Shown here piece after piece: positions 26,019 through 35,197 of a stretch of DNA of 64,000 nucleotides. Origin of the DNA: Brevibacterium sp. CCUG 69071. GTDB taxonomy: Bacteria; Actinomycetota; Actinomycetes; Actinomycetales; Brevibacteriaceae. Positions within the stretch are counted from its first letter, which is position 1, and each line of letters opens with the position of its first letter. Both the position numbers and the translations under genes were made by a program. The notes below the pieces were generated by a model that saw nothing but the letters and a program-made list of their open reading frames with translations, was not told where the DNA came from and did not search any database. The DNA lies in the NCBI RefSeq assembly GCF_021023135.1, contig NZ_PGFV01000003.1:310001-374000 (forward strand), read 5' to 3'.

Positions 26019-26957
26019 ATGTCGGCCTCGCTCGACCGGAACACCCAGGACACGGCCCCCGGAACTCAGGACACCGCCCCTGGAACTCAGGCCCCGCCTC
26101 GGCGGACGAAGCGCTACACCGAGGACAAGGTGCCCTTGGGCACCGTGATCGGGCGGATGATCGTCGGCCTCGTCGTCCTGGCCGTGTTCATCCTGCCCTA
26201 CCTCATCATGGTCTTCGGCTCGGTGAAGACGAAGTCGCAGATCAGGTCCGTCGACCCCACGTACTTCCCGCAGGAGTGGCACTGGGAGAACTTCGCGTCG
26301 ATGTGGTCGACTCCGGAGACGCCGCTGGCCCAGAACATGATCTCCACGGTCATCATCTCGGTCTGCGCGACCCTGCTCGTCCTCGTCGTCGCCCTGCCCG
26401 CCGCCTACTACACCGCCCGGTTCCGGTTCCCCGGCCGGATGGTCTTCATGTTCCTCGTCATCGTCACCCAGATGCTCCAGCCGGCGGTGCTGACCTCGGG
26501 CCTGTTCCGGCAGTTCTCGATCCTCGGCCTCGGCGACACCTGGGCGGCGATGATCCTCGTCAATGCGGCTTTCAACCTGTCCTTCGCAACGTGGATCATG
26601 CACTCCTTCTTCGCCGGGATCCCCAAGGAGATCGACGAGGCGGCCCGACTCGACGGCGCATCCCAGCTGGCCGTCCTGTTCCGGATCAACCTCCCCCTCG
26701 TGTGGCCGGGGATCGTCACGGCGATCGTGTTCACGTTCGTGGCCTGCTGGAACGAGTTCGCGGCCTCGCTCGTCATCCTCTCCACGGCGGGCAATCAGCC
26801 GATCTCGGTGGCGCTGACGAAGTTCGTCGGTCAGTACGAGACGAGCTGGCAGTACGTCTTCGGGGTCTCGATCGTCGGCATCCTGCCGGTGGTGCTGCTG
26901 TTCATGCTCATCGAGAAGCGCCTCGTCGGCGGCCTGACCACGGGCAGTGTGAAGTAG
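26019..26957 (+). CDS. Carbohydrate ABC permease, MalG type (CUT1 system 2)
   Basis: A 312-residue permease. The first 25 residues contain a short tandem repeat (QDTAPGTQDTAPGTQ) encoded by a nearly perfect DNA repeat at about 26044-26092. Six helices follow, with the EAA loop DEAARLDGASQLAVLFRINLPL and the end LVGGLTTGSVK. It starts 2 bp after the previous stop (TGAG-ATG) and ends 8 bp before a convergent isomerase stop, leaving no room for a separate terminator. Confidence 0.92.
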   Translation: MSASLDRNTQDTAPGTQDTAPGTQAPPRRTKRYTEDKVPLGTVIGRMIVGLVVLAVFILPYLIMVFGSVKTKSQIRSVDPTYFPQEWHWENFASMWSTPETPLAQNMISTVIISVCATLLVLVVALPAAYYTARFRFPGRMVFMFLVIVTQMLQPAVLTSGLFRQFSILGLGDTWAAMILVNAAFNLSFATWIMHSFFAGIPKEIDEAARLDGASQLAVLFRINLPLVWPGIVTAIVFTFVACWNEFAASLVILSTAGNQPISVALTKFVGQYETSWQYVFGVSIVGILPVVLLFMLIEKRLVGGLTTGSVK

Positions 26958-26964
26958 GGGCGAG

Positions 26965-27978
26965 TCACTGGTTCGAGAACGCCGCGTCGAAGGCGGTCTC
27001 CGGGCGCTTCCACAGCAGTTCGCGGATCTTCGCGACCGCCTCGGCGGCCCCGTGGAGTCGGTCCATTCCGGCGTCCTCCCACTCGATGGAGATCGGACCG
27101 GTGTAGCCGATCGAGGCGAGCGCGCGGAACGCGTCCTCCCAGTGCATGTCGCCGTGACCCGTGGAGACGAAGTCCCAGCCGCGCCGCGGGTCTCCCCAGG
27201 GCAGGTGCGAGCCGAGGATCCCGCTGCGGCCGCTGGCCGGTCTCAGTCGGGTGTCCTTGCAGTCGACGTGATAGATGCGATCGGCGAAGTCGGTGATGAA
27301 TCCGATGGTGTCGATCCCCTGCCAGAGCAGGTGGCTGGGATCCCAGTTGAGACCGAACGCCTCACGGTGCTCGATCGCCTCCAGGGTTCGCACCGTCGTC
27401 CAGTGGTCGTAGGCGATCTCGGAGGGGTGGACCTCGTGGGCGAAGCGCACCCCTTCGGAATCGAAGACGTCGAGGATCGGATTCCACCGCTCGGCGAAGT
27501 CTTCATAGCCTGAGTCGATGACCTCGGCGGGGACGGGAGGGAACATCGCCACATAGGGCCAGATCTTCGAGCCGGTGAACCCGACGACCGTGTCGACGCC
27601 GAGCCTGCGCGCCACCCTGGCCGCACGCTTCATGTCCTCGGCGGCGCGCTGTCTGACCCCTTCGGCCTCGCCGTCGCCCCAGACATAGTCGCGCACGATC
27701 GCCCGATGGCGGAAGTCGATCGGGTCATCGCACACAGCCTGCCCGGCCAGGTGATTCGAGATCGCCCATACCTTGAGACCGTGTCGGTCGAGGATGTCGA
27801 GGCGGGACTGCAGGTAGGCAGGGTCCTCATCGGCCCGAGCCAGATCGAGATGGTCCCCGGAGCACGCGATCTCGAGACCGTCGTAGCCCCAGGAGGCGGC
27901 CAGTCGGGCCACCTCTTCGAAGGGCAGATCCGCCCACTGGCCGGTGAAGAGTGTGACGGGATGCGAACTCTCGGTCAT
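26965..27978 (-). CDS. Sugar phosphate isomerase/epimerase (xylose isomerase-like TIM barrel)
   Basis: A 337-residue AP-endonuclease-2-type TIM barrel. Probable metal ligands are the Glu/His in RFAHEVHPSEIAYD, Asp in GLNWDPSHLLW, Asp/His in IYHVDCKDT and Glu in PISIEWEDAG. Similar enzymes act in inositol, tagatose or rare-sugar catabolism. Last gene of the seven-gene operon; its ATG overlaps the stop of the preceding isomerase gene (27975-27978). The exact sugar cannot be told. Confidence 0.88.
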   Translation of the reverse strand: MTESSHPVTLFTGQWADLPFEEVARLAASWGYDGLEIACSGDHLDLARADEDPAYLQSRLDILDRHGLKVWAISNHLAGQAVCDDPIDFRHRAIVRDYVWGDGEAEGVRQRAAEDMKRAARVARRLGVDTVVGFTGSKIWPYVAMFPPVPAEVIDSGYEDFAERWNPILDVFDSEGVRFAHEVHPSEIAYDHWTTVRTLEAIEHREAFGLNWDPSHLLWQGIDTIGFITDFADRIYHVDCKDTRLRPASGRSGILGSHLPWGDPRRGWDFVSTGHGDMHWEDAFRALASIGYTGPISIEWEDAGMDRLHGAAEAVAKIRELLWKRPETAFDAAFSNQ

Positions 27979-29000
27979 GGCTGCTCCTTTGCAGGTGAGT
28001 CTATGTGTGCAGGGGTATCGATGTGTGCAGGGTTCTCGGTGCGTGCAGAGTCTTCGGGTGATTCAGCCGGGGAGGCATCTCTCATCCGACCACGCTGCAT
28101 CTCGGTGAGGAAGTCGGCGCTGGCCCGGGCCAGTTCGTCCTGGCTGATCGCCAGCGGCCGCCAGATCGATGCGGCCACGGCGATCGTGTCGTTGTCGGCG
28201 GTGAAGCTCTCCAGGGTCAGCGGCCCCCCGTAGCCGATGTCGTCGAGGGCATCGAGGAAGCCGCTCCAGAAGCGCCGGTCCCCCTCGGTCCGGTCTCCTC
28301 CCACCGGACCTCTGTCGTTTCCGCAGACCTGAACGACCAGGCAGTGGTCCCCGGCGGCGCGGATTGCGGCGGCCGACGAGCGCTCCTCGATATTCAGGTG
28401 ATAGCTGTCGAGGGCCAAACCGAGGCCGCTGCCCAACAGGGGGCCCAGGGCGTCGAGTCCCTGCTCGACCGTGTTGATGATGCTGGTCTCGTAGCGATTG
28501 AGCGGTTCCACGGCCAACGCCACTGCCCGCTCGGCCGCATAGTCGGCCACCGGGCGCAGCGCCTCCCGCAGGGTGTCGATGACCACCCTGCGGTCGGCCG
28601 CGTCCATCCTCCAGACCCGTCCTGTGGCCGCGGTGAACGGTCCCGCCACGGTGGGCGATCCCACGGTGTGGGCCACGTCCACGCAGTGCCGCAGGTAGTC
28701 CTGGGTGTTCGCACGGAACCTCGGATCGATGAGGTCCCGACCGGGGCCCATCGCCCCGACGATCCGCGCACCCATGCCGGACTCGGCGAGCACCTCGGCG
28801 GCGGTGTCCGGGTCCCAGTCGCCCGCGCGCTCCACCGGCAGCTCCAACAGACCAAACCCGAACCCCCGGGCTCTGACCGCCAGATCCTTCAGTATCTGAG
28901 TCGTCAGCGGGGACGCCCACACCCAGGTGTTGACGCCGAGCTCACGCGGCCCGACCCCGGTCGGGCCGGGCACGCCCGCGATCTCCTGTGGCTCGTTCAT
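27975..29000 (-). CDS. Sugar phosphate isomerase/epimerase, second paralogue
   Basis: A 341-residue TIM-barrel protein of the same superfamily but a different subgroup. Landmarks are LGVNTWVWASPL, AVEPLNRYETSIINT, LALDSYHLNIEER and GPLTLESF, with metal-ligand Glu/Asp/His positions. Its closest general resemblance is to D-psicose/D-tagatose 3-epimerase-like proteins. The C-terminal tail (ENPAHIDTPAHIDSPAKEQP) is a short tandem repeat beyond the barrel. It follows the binding-protein gene by 26 bp and overlaps the next isomerase by ATGA. Confidence 0.87.
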   Translation of the reverse strand: MNEPQEIAGVPGPTGVGPRELGVNTWVWASPLTTQILKDLAVRARGFGFGLLELPVERAGDWDPDTAAEVLAESGMGARIVGAMGPGRDLIDPRFRANTQDYLRHCVDVAHTVGSPTVAGPFTAATGRVWRMDAADRRVVIDTLREALRPVADYAAERAVALAVEPLNRYETSIINTVEQGLDALGPLLGSGLGLALDSYHLNIEERSSAAAIRAAGDHCLVVQVCGNDRGPVGGDRTEGDRRFWSGFLDALDDIGYGGPLTLESFTADNDTIAVAASIWRPLAISQDELARASADFLTEMQRGRMRDASPAESPEDSARTENPAHIDTPAHIDSPAKEQP

Positions 29001-29026
29001 GGCTGCAGACTCCGATCAGAGGATGA

Positions 29027-30235
29027 TCAGGGGATGACCCTGTCCTGCCACACCTCGGGGAATCCCGACATGTCCTCGCCGCCGAACTTCGCATAGTGGC
29101 CATCGGGCATTCCCTCATTCCGGTCGAGGTACTCATCGAGGTCGCCGGCAGTGATCGGACTCTGCGGCAGAACCCATTCGGTCGGCACCTCCTCGCCCTT
29201 GAAGATCATCTCCGCGGCCAGCAGCGGAGTCCTCCACTGGAAGTTCGTGTACACGGGAGCCAGGGCCGTCATCTCCGTCTCCTTCCACTTCCGCAGGAAG
29301 CTCAGCTCGTCCTCACCGGTCATGACGGGATAGTCCTTGCCGCCATCCTCGAAGGCTTCAATGGCCGAGACTGCGCCGTCTCCGGCGTCCATCCAGATTC
29401 CCTGCACGTCACCCTTGGCGAGCTCATCGGAGACGACCTTCTTGATCTCGGCCGGATCGCCCTCGGTGAAGTAGTCGACGACCTCGATTCCCGCCTCCCC
29501 GAAGAGCTTGTCCGCGGCAGCCCACCGCTGTTCGAGCACGTCGACGCCGGGCAGGATGCGCAGGGCCACAACTTTGTCGCCTTCGCTGAGATTGTCGATG
29601 AGGAACTGCGAGGTGTCGATGCCCCAGGCGAATCCGCCGATCGGGTGGATGAAGGTCACCGCACAGTCGGTCTCGACGCCGCGGTCGAAGACGATGACGG
29701 GTTTGTCGGTCTCACACGCTCGTTCGACGGCCGGGGTGATGGCGGCCGTGGAGTTCGGCGAGATGATGAAGCCGTCGCAGTCGCCCTCGGAGATGAAGTA
29801 GTCGATGTCGGCGATCTGGGTGTCATCGTTGTCCTGCGCATCGCGGGTCTCCATCTCCGTGATGACGCCGTCCTTCTTCAGCTCCTTCAGCTGTTCGTTC
29901 ATCGTGATCCACCCTGTCTGGCGCCACGGGTTGGAGATCGAGGCATTCGCGAAGCACATCTTCTTCTCGCCCTCGGCCTTGAATTCCGAAGTCTCGCCCA
30001 TCTCCGGGTTGATCATCTGCAGGTAGGGTTTGTCCTCCGGGCCTTCCGGCACGACATCGCGCTCCTCGAACTGCTTGTCATAGAGCTCCTGATCGAACCA
30101 TTCCTGCGACGACTCCTCCCCACCTCCGTCCCCTTCGTCCGCCGGCTCCACGGAGGGATCCGTCGTGCACCCCGCCAGTGCGATGAGCGCCGAGGCCCCC
30201 GCAATGGCGACCGCTGTTCTCACGCCTCTTCTCAT
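29027..30235 (-). CDS. Substrate-binding lipoprotein, ribose/CUT2 type
   Basis: A 402-residue periplasmic-binding-protein-like lipoprotein. The signal peptide ends ALIALAGC (Cys23), then an acidic, Gly/Glu-rich linker leads to the type 1 fold. Visible are KKMCFANASISNPWRQTGW, DGFIISPNSTAAITPAVERA and PVIVFDRGVETDC, corresponding to the strand-helix units of RbsB-like proteins. Partner of the CUT2 permeases and ATPase immediately upstream. The ligand is unknown; isomerases and a Gfo dehydrogenase in the operon suggest a sugar or polyol. Confidence 0.9.
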   Translation of the reverse strand: MRRGVRTAVAIAGASALIALAGCTTDPSVEPADEGDGGGEESSQEWFDQELYDKQFEERDVVPEGPEDKPYLQMINPEMGETSEFKAEGEKKMCFANASISNPWRQTGWITMNEQLKELKKDGVITEMETRDAQDNDDTQIADIDYFISEGDCDGFIISPNSTAAITPAVERACETDKPVIVFDRGVETDCAVTFIHPIGGFAWGIDTSQFLIDNLSEGDKVVALRILPGVDVLEQRWAAADKLFGEAGIEVVDYFTEGDPAEIKKVVSDELAKGDVQGIWMDAGDGAVSAIEAFEDGGKDYPVMTGEDELSFLRKWKETEMTALAPVYTNFQWRTPLLAAEMIFKGEEVPTEWVLPQSPITAGDLDEYLDRNEGMPDGHYAKFGGEDMSGFPEVWQDRVIP

Positions 30236-30251
30236 GATGGAATCTCCTCTG

Positions 30252-31388
30252 TCATGTCCGGTCGGCGCCGTCGCCGCCGGTGAGTGGGATCGACGAAGGT
30301 GTCCCCGCCGAGGTGGTCATTGGCTTCTCGGCGACCCTCGCCGAGGTGGTGGCATCGTCCGGTGCGCTGGCAATGTCAGATGCGCTCGGCCGCTTGCGCC
30401 GTTTCGCGAAGATCACCCCGGAGTAGGCCACCGCCGCGATGATGATGGCGCCCTGGATCGCGTCGCGCATCGTCGCCGGCACCGTGGTGAAGTTGAGCAG
30501 GGTGAAGAGCGATTCGAGGGTGAAGGCGCCGATGAGAGCGCCGAGCACGGTCCCCCGACCGCCGCCGAGCACGACACCGCCGAGGACCACGGCGGTGATC
30601 GCCGTGAACTCGTATCCCTGTCCCACCGAGGGGTGCACGCCCGCATAGCCGGCCAGGAGCACACCCGCCACGGTGGCCGAGAGCGAGGAGAGGACGAATG
30701 CGAAGGTCTTCGTCCGCCACACATTCGCGCCCGCGAAGGTCGCCGCCCTGGCGTTGTCGCCGATCGCGACCACCGTCTGTCCGAAGGGCCGGCGGGAGAT
30801 CCACACTGCGAACACGATCACGGCGATGAGGACGAGCACCGCGTAGGGCAGAAGGTCGACGACGGGGAGACCCTCGATCCCGCCCCGCCCGAGCCGCCGG
30901 AAGGACTCGGCGGGGTTGCCCGTCGCCGTCCCACCGGTCCACCACATGACTCCGCCGTGGATGACGAGCATCGTGCCGAGAGTGACGATGAAGGACGGCA
31001 CCTTGAGCAGAGTGGTGGCCAGGCCGTTGACGATGCCGACGATGATGCCGATGCCGAGCATGAGGACGAGCACCGGACCGGTCTTCGTGTCATCCTCGCC
31101 GATGAGGTGACCTGCGGTCATCACCTGTGCGGTCACGACCGCCCCCATCGAGAGGTCGAACTCGCCGGAGACGATGACGAAGTACTGACCGATGGCGACG
31201 ATCGCGATCGGTGCGACCCGTTGGATGAAGCGCATGAGGGAACCCGGCTCGGCGAAGCTCGGGTTGAGCACGATGATGGCGGTCAGGATCACGATGAGCA
31301 GGACGAGGACGATGCCCTTCGGGTCAACAGCGCGTCGGACCAATGTCATGAGGCGGTCTGATCTGTTCTCCGCGGCAGATGCGTTCAT
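30252..31388 (-). CDS. ABC permease, RbsC type (CUT2, second permease)
   Basis: A 378-residue permease with eight or more helices, containing FVIVSGEFDLSMGAVV, VPSFIVTLGTMLVIHG, GDNARAATFAGANVW and VVLGGVVLGGGRGTVLGALIGA, all typical of RbsC. The ATG at 31386-31388 overlaps the stop of the first permease (ATGA). The C-terminal 35 residues are hydrophilic (SASDIASAPDDATTSARVAEKP). The frame runs open further upstream, but as a shadow of the neighbouring permease. Confidence 0.9.
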   Translation of the reverse strand: MNASAAENRSDRLMTLVRRAVDPKGIVLVLLIVILTAIIVLNPSFAEPGSLMRFIQRVAPIAIVAIGQYFVIVSGEFDLSMGAVVTAQVMTAGHLIGEDDTKTGPVLVLMLGIGIIVGIVNGLATTLLKVPSFIVTLGTMLVIHGGVMWWTGGTATGNPAESFRRLGRGGIEGLPVVDLLPYAVLVLIAVIVFAVWISRRPFGQTVVAIGDNARAATFAGANVWRTKTFAFVLSSLSATVAGVLLAGYAGVHPSVGQGYEFTAITAVVLGGVVLGGGRGTVLGALIGAFTLESLFTLLNFTTVPATMRDAIQGAIIIAAVAYSGVIFAKRRKRPSASDIASAPDDATTSARVAEKPMTTSAGTPSSIPLTGGDGADRT

Positions 31389-32470
31389 TGCGATCGCCCT
31401 CCCGTCTCCGCAGCCGGCGCGGGAGCCGCAGCCGGAGCGGGAGCCGGAGCGGGAGCCGGAGCCGATCCGGTGGCGATGTTGGGCCCCGGTGCGTTCGCGG
31501 CGAAGCGGATCCGGCGGGCGATGACCCGGCGACGGGCGTAGAGGGCGACGGCGATGATGATGACGAGTCCGCGGATGACGTCTTTGAGGAACGGGTTGAA
31601 CTGCATGACGCTCATCAGGTTGTCGAGGACTGCGAAGATGGCCACGCCGCCGATCGTCCCCCAGATCGATCCGCGCCCGCCCATGAGCACCGTGCCGCCG
31701 AGGACGACCGCCGCGATGGAGAGCAGATCGTAGCTGCCCTGCGAACCGACGGTGGGGCTGCCGACGCCCAGACGACTGGCCAGCAGAAGGCCGGCCAGTC
31801 CGGCGCACACTGAACTGCCGATGTGGGCGCCGATGAGCGGCAGCCGCTGCCGGACCCCGGAGAGTCGGGCGACCTCCGAGCTGCCGCCGACGGCGAAGAG
31901 GTGGTGTCCGAAGGCGGTGCGCACGAGAATGAAGGCGACGAGGGCGGCGAGCGCGAGCATGACGATCGTCGAGATCGGAACCGGCCCGATGCCGGTGGCG
32001 CCGAAGAGCTGGAACGACCAGGGCACGCTGCCCTCCGTTCCCTGATAGTTCGTGTCGAGATACCCCTTGAGAATGAGCCCCACGCCGAGAGTCGCCACGA
32101 ATCCGTGGACCCCGAGAACGGTGACGATGAGTCCGTTCGCCAGACCGATGCCGGCAGTGACCACGAGGGTCAGCAGCACGGCCGGGACCACCATCGCATC
32201 GCTGCCGTTCATCGTCTGCGCCGCAACGAGGCTGGCCAGACTCATCACATAGGGAACCGAGAGATCGAGGGAGGCACCGAGGATGACGAGGGTCTGGCCG
32301 ATGGCGACGAAGCCGAGCACGCTCATCCCCGTGAGGATGTCCCTGATGTTTCCCGGGCTGAAGAGGCTGCGCCCCGTGGTGGCGACGAGGATCGCGGCGA
32401 TGATGAGGACGGCGAGGAGCGCGAGGTAGACGAGTGCCGTGGTGTCGAGTCGGCGCAGCCGCAGTCTCAT
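31385..32470 (-). CDS. ABC permease, RbsC type (CUT2, first permease)
   Basis: A 361-residue permease. It carries FVAIGQTLVILGASLDLSV, VHGFVATLGVGLILKG, GGSSEVARLSGVRQRL and VVLGGTVLMGGRGSIWGT. The tail is an Ala-Pro repeat (APAPAPAPAPAAAPAPAA) encoded by GC-rich microsatellite DNA at about 31400-31470. Two different permease subunits indicate a heterodimeric CUT2 importer, unlike RbsC homodimers. Stop and start overlaps tie it to the ATPase gene (32467-32470) and the second permease. Confidence 0.9.
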   Translation of the reverse strand: MRLRLRRLDTTALVYLALLAVLIIAAILVATTGRSLFSPGNIRDILTGMSVLGFVAIGQTLVILGASLDLSVPYVMSLASLVAAQTMNGSDAMVVPAVLLTLVVTAGIGLANGLIVTVLGVHGFVATLGVGLILKGYLDTNYQGTEGSVPWSFQLFGATGIGPVPISTIVMLALAALVAFILVRTAFGHHLFAVGGSSEVARLSGVRQRLPLIGAHIGSSVCAGLAGLLLASRLGVGSPTVGSQGSYDLLSIAAVVLGGTVLMGGRGSIWGTIGGVAIFAVLDNLMSVMQFNPFLKDVIRGLVIIIAVALYARRRVIARRIRFAANAPGPNIATGSAPAPAPAPAPAAAPAPAAETGGRSQ

Positions 32471-34005
32471 TGCCGCCCCACCGTCCCGGCATCGTCGCCG
32501 ATCACCTGGTTCTCCGTCCCGACTGCCAAAGCGAGGATCTCCTCTTCGGTCGAACTCGGCGGCAGCTGGCCGGCGACCCTTCCGTCGGACATGACGAGGA
32601 CCCGATCGGACATGCCCAGCACCTCCGGCAGCTCGCTGGAGACGAGGACGATCGCCACACCTCGGCGGGCGAGGCTGCGGATGAGTCGGTAGACGGCGAT
32701 CTTCGCTCCGACGTCGATGCCGCGGGTCGGCTCATCGAGAAGCACCACCTGCGGGGAGGTCGCGAGCCATTTGGCCAGGACGACCTTCTGCTGATTCCCA
32801 CCGGAGAGGGCGCGCACCTCCTGGGCCGAGCCGCGGCTGACCACCTCGAGGGATTCGAGGATGCCGGGCACCTCTGCCCGCATCTGCCGGGCCCGGGAGG
32901 GGAACACCGCTCGGATCGCCAGCAGGGCGTTGTCGAGCACCGATTGGGAGAGCGCGAGACCTGTGCCCTTGCGGTCCTCCGTGACGAGTGCGAGTCCGTT
33001 GCGGACCCCCTGCCGTGCCGATCTCAGGGTGAGAGTCGAGCCGTGCAGGCGCAGCGTTCCCCGGGTGAAGGGAACGACGCCGAAGATCGCTTCGAGCAGC
33101 TCCGTCCGTCCCGAGCCCTGGAGTCCCGCGACGCCGAGGATCTCACCGGCGTGCAGGTCCACGTCGATGTCGTCGAGCTGTTCGCTGCCCCCGCCGCGGA
33201 CCTCGAGGACCACTTCGCCGATCTCCGTGCCTTCCTCGGGCTCGGGAAAGAAGGCGCTGATGGGCCTGCCGACCATGGCGCGGACGAGGCCGGCATGATC
33301 CAATTCTTCCGCCGGGCGACTGGTCACGAGCGCTCCGTCTTTGAGCACCGTGATCGTGTCGCACAGATCGAAGATCTCCTGGAGCCTGTGGGAGACGTAG
33401 ATGATCGCCACGCCTTTGGACTTCAGCGCCCCGATCACCCGGTAGAGCACGGCCACCTCGGCCTCGGAGAGGGCCGCCGTGGGTTCGTCCATCGAGATGA
33501 CCCGCGCGTCGACGGACAGGGCCTTGATGATCTCGACGATCTGCTGTTCGGCCACCGTCAGCCACCCGACCTTCGCCTCGGGGGTGATTCCCTCCACGCC
33601 GAGGTCGTCGAGCAGGGCCTGCGTGTCCGCTCGCATCGCCTTGACGTCGACGAGACCGCGCCGGCGAGGTTCCCGCCCGAGGAAGACGTTCTGGGCGACG
33701 GTGCGGTCGGGCAGGAGGTTGAACTCCTGGAACACGGTGGCGACCCCCGCTCGGCCCGCTTCGACGGGATGGGAGAAGTCGACGAGGCGATCGTCGATGG
33801 TCAGTTCTCCGCCGTCGCGTCGGTGCACCCCGGCGATGATCTTCATCAGCGTGGACTTGCCGGCGCCGTTCTCGCCGACGAGTCCGTGCACGGTGCCCGC
33901 GTGGACGTCGAGCGAAACCTCGTGCAGAACCTCGACGCCGAAGAACTGCTTGCGGATGCCGCGTGCGCACAGCACGGGGGCACCGGACGTAGGCGCGCCC
34001 GTCAC
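32467..34005 (-). CDS. Sugar ABC ATPase, RbsA type (two nucleotide-binding domains)
   Basis: A 512-residue tandem ATPase. Domain 1 holds Walker A GENGAGKSTL, signature-region LTVAEQQIVEIIKAL and Walker B VISMDEPTAALS. Domain 2 has a degenerate P-loop GLQGSGRTELLEAIFG and the signature LSGGNQQKVVLAKWLA with LLDEPTRGIDVG. Degeneracy of the second P-loop is normal for RbsA/MglA. It sits between the Gfo dehydrogenase gene (ATGA overlap at 34002-34005) and the two permease genes. Confidence 0.93.
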   Translation of the reverse strand: MTGAPTSGAPVLCARGIRKQFFGVEVLHEVSLDVHAGTVHGLVGENGAGKSTLMKIIAGVHRRDGGELTIDDRLVDFSHPVEAGRAGVATVFQEFNLLPDRTVAQNVFLGREPRRRGLVDVKAMRADTQALLDDLGVEGITPEAKVGWLTVAEQQIVEIIKALSVDARVISMDEPTAALSEAEVAVLYRVIGALKSKGVAIIYVSHRLQEIFDLCDTITVLKDGALVTSRPAEELDHAGLVRAMVGRPISAFFPEPEEGTEIGEVVLEVRGGGSEQLDDIDVDLHAGEILGVAGLQGSGRTELLEAIFGVVPFTRGTLRLHGSTLTLRSARQGVRNGLALVTEDRKGTGLALSQSVLDNALLAIRAVFPSRARQMRAEVPGILESLEVVSRGSAQEVRALSGGNQQKVVLAKWLATSPQVVLLDEPTRGIDVGAKIAVYRLIRSLARRGVAIVLVSSELPEVLGMSDRVLVMSDGRVAGQLPPSSTEEEILALAVGTENQVIGDDAGTVGRQ

Positions 34006-35102
34006 AGCTGCTCGACCTCCACCCAGGTCCGCTGCGCCGCCGAGCGCAGCACGGCTTCGGTGACGAGTGCGGCCCGGACACCGTCGGCGAGCATCGGCAC
34101 TCCCTCTCGCTCCTCACCGGCGAAGACCGCGTAGGAGTCGGCGATGAAGGCGTTGAAGGCATCCTGGTAGCCCTGCGGGTGCCCGGCGGGCACGGTGCAG
34201 AGTCGAGCGGCATCGAGGCTGAGCGCCTCGGGGTCGCGCATGATCAGGCGACTGCCGCTGCGCCGACCGATCCACAGCTGCTCCGGCTGCTCTTGGTCGA
34301 AGGCGATGCTCTCCTCGGTCCCGGCGACCTCGAGGACGAGGCTGTTCTTCCGTCCCGGAGCCAGCTGCGAGACGAGGACCGAGCCGGTCCCTCCGCCCTC
34401 GAGCTCGACGGTCATCGCAACGGTGTCCTCGGTCGTCACCTCGGCCCCACCTCGGCGGGGGTGCACTGTGCGCGTCGTCGCCGCGAGTGCGACGATGCGC
34501 TGCCCGAGGACGAATTCGATGAGGTCGACGAGGTGGGATCCGATGTCCGCGAAGGCCCGCGAGGGGCCGCCCGCACCGGCGTCGACGCGCCAGTTGTCAT
34601 CCTCGTCCCCGAGCAGCCAGTCCTGCAGATAGCGGGCATCGACGGTGAGGATGCGCCCGACCTCGCCGCGCCGGATCGTCTCTCTCGCCTCGCGCACCAT
34701 CGGATGGTAGCGGTAGACGAACGGCACCGTTCCGGTCAGTCCCCTCTCCTGTGCGGCGTCGAGGATCGACCGGGCCGAGGCCGCGTCGGTGGCCAGCGGC
34801 TTCTCACAGATGATGTTCGCGCCGGCGGCGAGCGCCCGCAGGGACTGTTCGACGTGGCCGGAGTTCGGGGTGCAGATGTGGACGACGTCGAGCCCCAGAG
34901 CGTCCAACTCCGCGCTCGTCGTCGCGGCCTCGTAGCCCAGTGCCGCCGCAGCGCGTTCACTGCCGACCGGACCGGAGGTGGCGATCACGGAGAGCTCCGC
35001 GCCGGCGAGTCGAGCCGCCTGGGTGTGGGTGCGCGCCATGAAGCCGCCACCGAGCATTCCGATTCTCGGTGCCGTCTGGGACGTATGAGCAACACTGACC
35101 AT
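34002..35102 (-). CDS. Gfo/Idh/MocA family oxidoreductase
   Basis: A 366-residue NAD(P)-dependent dehydrogenase. A Rossmann fold (IGMLGGGFMARTHTQAARL) is followed by CEKPLATDAASAR with the conserved Lys, and by DIGSHLVDLIEFVLG with a catalytic-region His. Relatives oxidise inositol, glucose-type sugars or their derivatives. First gene of the seven-gene operon. No Shine-Dalgarno is seen; a promoter at 35108-35138 places transcription start at or next to the ATG, so the mRNA is probably leaderless. One dispersed 17-mer lies within. Confidence 0.9.
   Translation of the reverse strand: MVSVAHTSQTAPRIGMLGGGFMARTHTQAARLAGAELSVIATSGPVGSERAAAALGYEAATTSAELDALGLDVVHICTPNSGHVEQSLRALAAGANIICEKPLATDAASARSILDAAQERGLTGTVPFVYRYHPMVREARETIRRGEVGRILTVDARYLQDWLLGDEDDNWRVDAGAGGPSRAFADIGSHLVDLIEFVLGQRIVALAATTRTVHPRRGGAEVTTEDTVAMTVELEGGGTGSVLVSQLAPGRKNSLVLEVAGTEESIAFDQEQPEQLWIGRRSGSRLIMRDPEALSLDAARLCTVPAGHPQGYQDAFNAFIADSYAVFAGEEREGVPMLADGVRAALVTEAVLRSAAQRTWVEVEQL
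34447..34463 (+). repeat. Dispersed 17-mer, copy 3 (in Gfo dehydrogenase gene)
   Basis: CCACCTCGGCGGGGGTG on the plus strand. On the coding strand it supplies codons for HPRRGG, a reading frame different from the copies in the ABC ATPase and PolA-like genes. Confidence 0.75.
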
Positions 35103-35107
35103 AGATC

Positions 35108-35138
35108 ATTATGGTGACGGCCTCACCACTTTTGTCAA
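35108..35138 (-). promoter_or_regulatory. Sigma-70-type promoter of the CUT2/dehydrogenase operon
   Basis: On the minus strand a consensus TTGACA (35133-35138) and a -10 CATAAT (35108-35113) are 19 bp apart. The -10 ends 5 bp before the ATG at 35100-35102, so transcription would begin at about the start codon itself. The divergent ROK gene starts at 35198 or 35207, leaving about 95 bp for shared control. Confidence 0.5.
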
Positions 35139-35197
35139 TAGCTTTTCAAATGTCTTTCGCGAACCGTTGCTCTTCTGCAATGTGTTTTACTGAATGA

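Noticed and set aside
30252-32492. A single 746-residue fused permease
   Set aside because: Same situation: the true second permease starts at 31388 at an ATGA overlap; the N-terminal portion is a shadow of the first permease.
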